Source: SKKC01 sp046542845 (GTDB taxonomy: Bacteria; Spirochaetota; Spirochaetia; DSM-27196; SKKC01). From it: a stretch of 8,669 nucleotides of DNA. Positions within the stretch are counted from its first letter, which is position 1. Each line of letters begins with the position of its first letter. Position numbers and translations under genes: made by a program. The notes beneath the pieces are model-generated. The model had not been told where the DNA came from and made no database searches. It saw only the letters and a program-made list of their open reading frames with translations. Below are positions 6,083-8,669 of the stretch, piece by piece. The stretch spans positions 1-8,669 of the forward strand of contig JBKHAN010000088.1 of the NCBI GenBank assembly GCA_046542845.1. The letters are read 5' to 3'.

Positions 6083-7387
6083 TCACGACACGCTAGTATC
6101 AAAGAACCCGAACTCTCCTTCACCGAAGGTCTGCCAGCCGTCGGTGGTACCGAACTCAAAGCGGACGAGGCGACCGGAACCGTCAAGGGGCTCTTCGAAA
6201 TTATCCTTCTGATCAATCACGATCAACTCGTCGTCACGTCGTGTTGCGACAAACCGTCTCGGCCCCCAGAACTCCCCGTCCTCGGGTTCGGATGCGGTCG
6301 TGGTTGTGCCCCACTCGGCGACGAGATCGAGGTCGAGATCGTACTGATACACTGCCGGATTGCCTTCGCCGGCGACAGCTGAAATGACATATACACGATC
6401 ATCGATTATTCGGACATCGCCCCAAGTTGGCGGGCCCGAAAAAGCAGAATAACCCGGAACAGACTGAGTGCCGGGAAGCGTAACGTACTGCCTGTCTTCG
6501 GGGACGTCGGGGTTAATCCGCAGTAACGCCGGCCCGGATACCTCAACGTCGTCTTCGAAAACATAAATGTCAGCAACGACATAGAGGAACCCATCGTCCG
6601 ATATTGCGACACCCGTCGGTGGAGCATCCGATCCGCTCTCAAAGGAAGATTCTGTCCACACCCCCGGATCTTGGATGTCATTCGTGTAAAACGCGTTAAA
6701 CGTCATTAATACAACCGTTCCTGCCGCTTCATTCACATCTAATAATAGAGGATTACTAATAATTTCATCAGGACCGTCGAGATTATCGATATTCTCCGAA
6801 TCTGACAGATCATCCAGCGTAGCAATTTGGCCCGCGAATTCGTCCAGGACGTACAGTAAACCGCTTGTCGCTCCATACGCAACGTCCACCGGAGTAAACT
6901 CGGACAGGAATACCTCGCGGCCTCGATTGTCGTCTTCATCGGTAACCGAGGAGGAAGGAACACCGAGATCGCGGATCTGGAACAGTCGTGGTCCCGGCTC
7001 TTCAGTACCCCCATCGAAATCAACAAACACCGGTCCCGGGAGTATGGGAAGGGTGACGCGGTTCTCGCGGCCGCCGGCGAGCGAGGTGGTGGTAATGCCG
7101 GAATACACATCGTTCTCGGCCAACAGTTCAAAGGTACGGTCGCGGCCGGCGGGGACTTCGAGGGTGAGTGAGCCGGAAGTCGGACCTATGCCGGTACGGG
7201 TGATCGGGGTCATGCCGTCGCCGGTTATGTTGAGCTCGTAGGTAACGTTTCTGTCTGTCGGCGCACCAACGAGGTTGAAGGTCGGGTACGCCGGGGTGTC
7301 AGACTGGAAGACCGCCTGCGAGCATGCCGACATAAGAAGCACCAGGGTCACGGCTCCTGACAGGAGCGCGGTCTTTTGGTATTTCAT
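6083..7387 (-). CDS. Secreted lipoprotein with Ig-like and propeller-like regions, copy A (434 aa)
   Basis: The signal peptide MKYQKTALLSGAVTLVLLMS is followed by Ala-Cys, with Cys22 as the lipidation site. Residues about 33-120 form a beta-rich block with 'FNLVGAPTDRNVTYEL', 'VPAGRDR' and 'VTLPILPGPVF'. After an acidic linker come repeated strand motifs typical of a propeller ('VDVAYGATSGLLYVLDEF', 'VAISDDGFLYVVADIYVF', 'PAVYQYDLDLDLVAEWG'). The end is 'WGPRRFVATR ... LIVIDQ ... GWQTFGEGEFGFFDTSVS', almost the same tail as lipoprotein B. ATG 7387 lies 3 bp after the fecR-like stop, with GGGAG 9 nt upstream. It is therefore in one operon with the FecR protein and with transferase A, 44 bp downstream. 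Its role is unknown; a surface or periplasmic binding protein, or the substrate of the adjacent transferase, are both possible. Confidence 0.87.
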   Translation of the reverse strand: MKYQKTALLSGAVTLVLLMSACSQAVFQSDTPAYPTFNLVGAPTDRNVTYELNITGDGMTPITRTGIGPTSGSLTLEVPAGRDRTFELLAENDVYSGITTTSLAGGRENRVTLPILPGPVFVDFDGGTEEPGPRLFQIRDLGVPSSSVTDEDDNRGREVFLSEFTPVDVAYGATSGLLYVLDEFAGQIATLDDLSDSENIDNLDGPDEIISNPLLLDVNEAAGTVVLMTFNAFYTNDIQDPGVWTESSFESGSDAPPTGVAISDDGFLYVVADIYVFEDDVEVSGPALLRINPDVPEDRQYVTLPGTQSVPGYSAFSGPPTWGDVRIIDDRVYVISAVAGEGNPAVYQYDLDLDLVAEWGTTTTASEPEDGEFWGPRRFVATRRDDELIVIDQKDNFEEPLDGSGRLVRFEFGTTDGWQTFGEGEFGFFDTSVS

Positions 7388-7390
7388 GCT

Positions 7391-8104
7391 TTAGAACTCC
7401 CATACAAGAATGACGGTGGCGGTACCGCTGACACCTGCTGGTTCGCGCCGCGGTGTCGGGGCCTGGGGGCCCGATCCGCTCGGGGTTACGTGGGACACGG
7501 CGCTGCGTTCGGCACGTGATTGCGACGGGGGATCGGGGGGTGTGACGCCGTCGGTCTCGATCTCCTCGCCACCGGCGACCTGGTGTTCGCGGCCGTCCTC
7601 GGCCTTAAACGAAACAACGCCCTCTTCGACGATTAACTGCTCGCCGTCGAAATCGAAAGTGGTGCCGCGGACCGACGCGGTCGCGGTCGGGGACCTGAGC
7701 TCGAACTGGGTCTGGCGGTCGGACGCGCTGCGCACCTCGCCTCTGACCCTGCCGATTTCGAGGGTCATGTCGGAACGCTCGGCTCCTTCCTGCTCAATAA
7801 CCTCGTTTATGGTAAGCCGCGTGAGCGCGCGCACGGTGACGGTCGCGTCGCGTCCGACGGCAAGGCGGGCAGTCGAGCGAAATCCTGTCGAGATGCGCGC
7901 TTCCTGGGGGATTTCATCTCCCACGCCGATCGACTGCCAGCCGCTCTGGCCCGGACGTTGCACTTCGACTCGGCCTTCCACCTCTTCGACGACGACCACG
8001 GGCTGTGCGCTCGCGAAGGCGGCGACGAGCAGAAAAAGACTTGCTGCTGTCAGGAAGCGGAGCGAGACGGTTCTTACATCATCATCAGTCTTACAAATCT
8101 TCAT
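7391..8104 (-). CDS. FecR-domain secreted protein (237 aa)
   Basis: A signal peptide (hydrophobic core about 16-31, likely cut after 'ASA' near residue 33) precedes a FecR-type domain at about 38-180. Diagnostic parts are 'VEGRVEVQRPGQSGWQSIGVGDEI', then 'RISTGFRSTARLAV', 'MTLEIGRVRGEVRS' and 'FELRSPTATASVRGTTFDFD', the usual FecR barrel-like repeat signature. A Pro/Ser-rich linker (about 188-220) and a short C-terminal strand 'TATVILVWEF' follow. In E. coli FecR signals to a sigma factor. The many secreted FecR-domain proteins without a sigma partner are of unknown role, and no sigma factor is seen here, so this is probably a periplasmic or envelope protein. AGGAAGG upstream of ATG 8104 supports the start. 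The upstream barrel gene ends 11 bp before it. Confidence 0.88.
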   Translation of the reverse strand: MKICKTDDDVRTVSLRFLTAASLFLLVAAFASAQPVVVVEEVEGRVEVQRPGQSGWQSIGVGDEIPQEARISTGFRSTARLAVGRDATVTVRALTRLTINEVIEQEGAERSDMTLEIGRVRGEVRSASDRQTQFELRSPTATASVRGTTFDFDGEQLIVEEGVVSFKAEDGREHQVAGGEEIETDGVTPPDPPSQSRAERSAVSHVTPSGSGPQAPTPRREPAGVSGTATVILVWEF

Positions 8105-8115
8105 TGTGTCCTTCC

Positions 8116-8669
8116 TTAGAAACTCGCTGAGAGTTCAAGCCTGCCGTAGAGGCGGGTGTCATCGGGATCCTGCGGCACGAAGGTGCCGAGCCAGAGTCGG
8201 GCGCCAAGGTCAGAAAACGGTCGGTAGGTAACGCGGGAGCCTGCTTCTGCGCCCTGATAGCTGCCTTCGGCGAAGGGATTCGCTTCGGCGCTGACGGCGC
8301 TGTATGCGGATACTTCAAAGCTTCGGGCACGGGCACCGGGCTGTCCGGCAAAGGGACGCAGGGAATAGTCGAGCATGAAGAAACTGAGGTCCCCCGCGCT
8401 AACCGGATTCAGAAGACTCACCCCGGGGCCTGTCATGGGGGTGAACTCGGTAAAAATGTCGTCCGAGGCGCTATCGTAGCGCGCCATGGCGGTCATAACC
8501 GAGTTGCCTGCCGGATTGAGGTAGTACTGCGCCTGCAGGTGAGCACCGAGTCCTACGCCGATCTCCGGATCGGTGAGGCCGGAGGGCGAGTCTGTGTCGG
8601 CGAAGTACTGCTGCTGGAACGAGACTGCAAGGGCGGCGTCGTAGTACAGGTCGGCTACGAGCGGGCCTC
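8116..8669 (-). CDS. Outer-membrane beta-barrel protein, C-terminal part (cut by the window edge)
   Basis: 183 residues are visible, entering open at the right edge (GPLVADLYYDAALAVSFQQQ...) and ending at TAA 8118-8116. The chain shows alternating hydrophobic/aromatic strands ('LSFFMLDYSLRPF', 'ARSFEVSAYSAV', 'AEAGSRVTYRPF', 'LGARLWLGTFV') separated by polar turns. It ends 'LYGRLELSASF', whose terminal Phe fits the BAM-recognised C-terminal strand of outer-membrane barrels. The likely role is a porin or surface protein, but the specific family is not recognisable from this part. The stop overlaps the Shine-Dalgarno region of the FecR-like gene, so the two are co-transcribed. The ATG at 8496 is internal, because the frame stays open above it. 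Confidence 0.75.
   Translation of the reverse strand, partial: GPLVADLYYDAALAVSFQQQYFADTDSPSGLTDPEIGVGLGAHLQAQYYLNPAGNSVMTAMARYDSASDDIFTEFTPMTGPGVSLLNPVSAGDLSFFMLDYSLRPFAGQPGARARSFEVSAYSAVSAEANPFAEGSYQGAEAGSRVTYRPFSDLGARLWLGTFVPQDPDDTRLYGRLELSASF

Noticed and set aside
7410..8231. Plus-strand open frame of 273 codons
   Set aside because: It is antisense to the FecR-domain gene, whose signal peptide, domain and ribosome binding site are convincing.
1..8669. CRISPR array, tRNA or rRNA genes
   Set aside because: No regularly spaced short repeats, cloverleaf-like segments or rRNA-like stretches were noticed on either strand.

Overview
The window is a piece of a bacterial genome of moderately high GC with every convincing gene on the minus strand, so it reads in transcription order from the right end to the left. 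An outer-membrane barrel, a FecR-type secreted protein and lipoproteins with relaxed lipoboxes point to a diderm. Together with a small Bdr-like coiled-coil/membrane protein beside VapBC, this suggests a free-living spirochaete. That assignment is an inference from gene style and is only moderately secure.

Right part (8669 to 7391): the 3' end of an outer-membrane beta-barrel gene is followed 11 bp later by a FecR-domain protein with a signal peptide. Middle (7387 to 1078): two copies of a two-gene module follow, each made of a secreted lipoprotein and then a large cytoplasmic glycosyltransferase-like protein. The order is lipoprotein A (434 aa), transferase A (598 aa), lipoprotein B (430 aa), transferase B (584 aa). 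Spacing is tight (3, 44, 79 and 37 bp), so the whole set could be one transcript, with a possible extra promoter before lipoprotein B. The two lipoproteins are paralogues, and so are the two transferases. Each transferase starts with about 85 residues that resemble a PqqD-like/RiPP-recognition winged helix, followed by a GT-A-like region with a Met-Asp-Asp-Asp motif. The lipoproteins share a nearly invariant C-terminal tail ending in Phe-Asp-Thr and a Ser. I did not recognise this module as a described system, and it is the most interesting content here.

Left part (1075 to 1): a decayed toxin-antitoxin region. A 5'-truncated vapB and a broken vapC follow transferase B directly. Next comes a 99-aa coiled-coil protein with a C-terminal membrane segment and its own promoter. 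Last is a second vapB with an intact 5' end and operator-like palindrome but a TAG at codon 21. The two vapB copies form a 149-bp direct repeat with 8 mismatches (1-149 and 927-1075), and the repeat stops 2 bp after the stop codon of transferase B, which marks a recombination junction.

Working hypothesis for the middle region: the N-terminal domain of each transferase docks a peptide or protein, possibly the tail of its neighbouring lipoprotein, and the GT-A domain modifies it before export, or modifies an envelope glycan associated with it. The sequence supports the pairing and the domain order. It does not prove the substrate.
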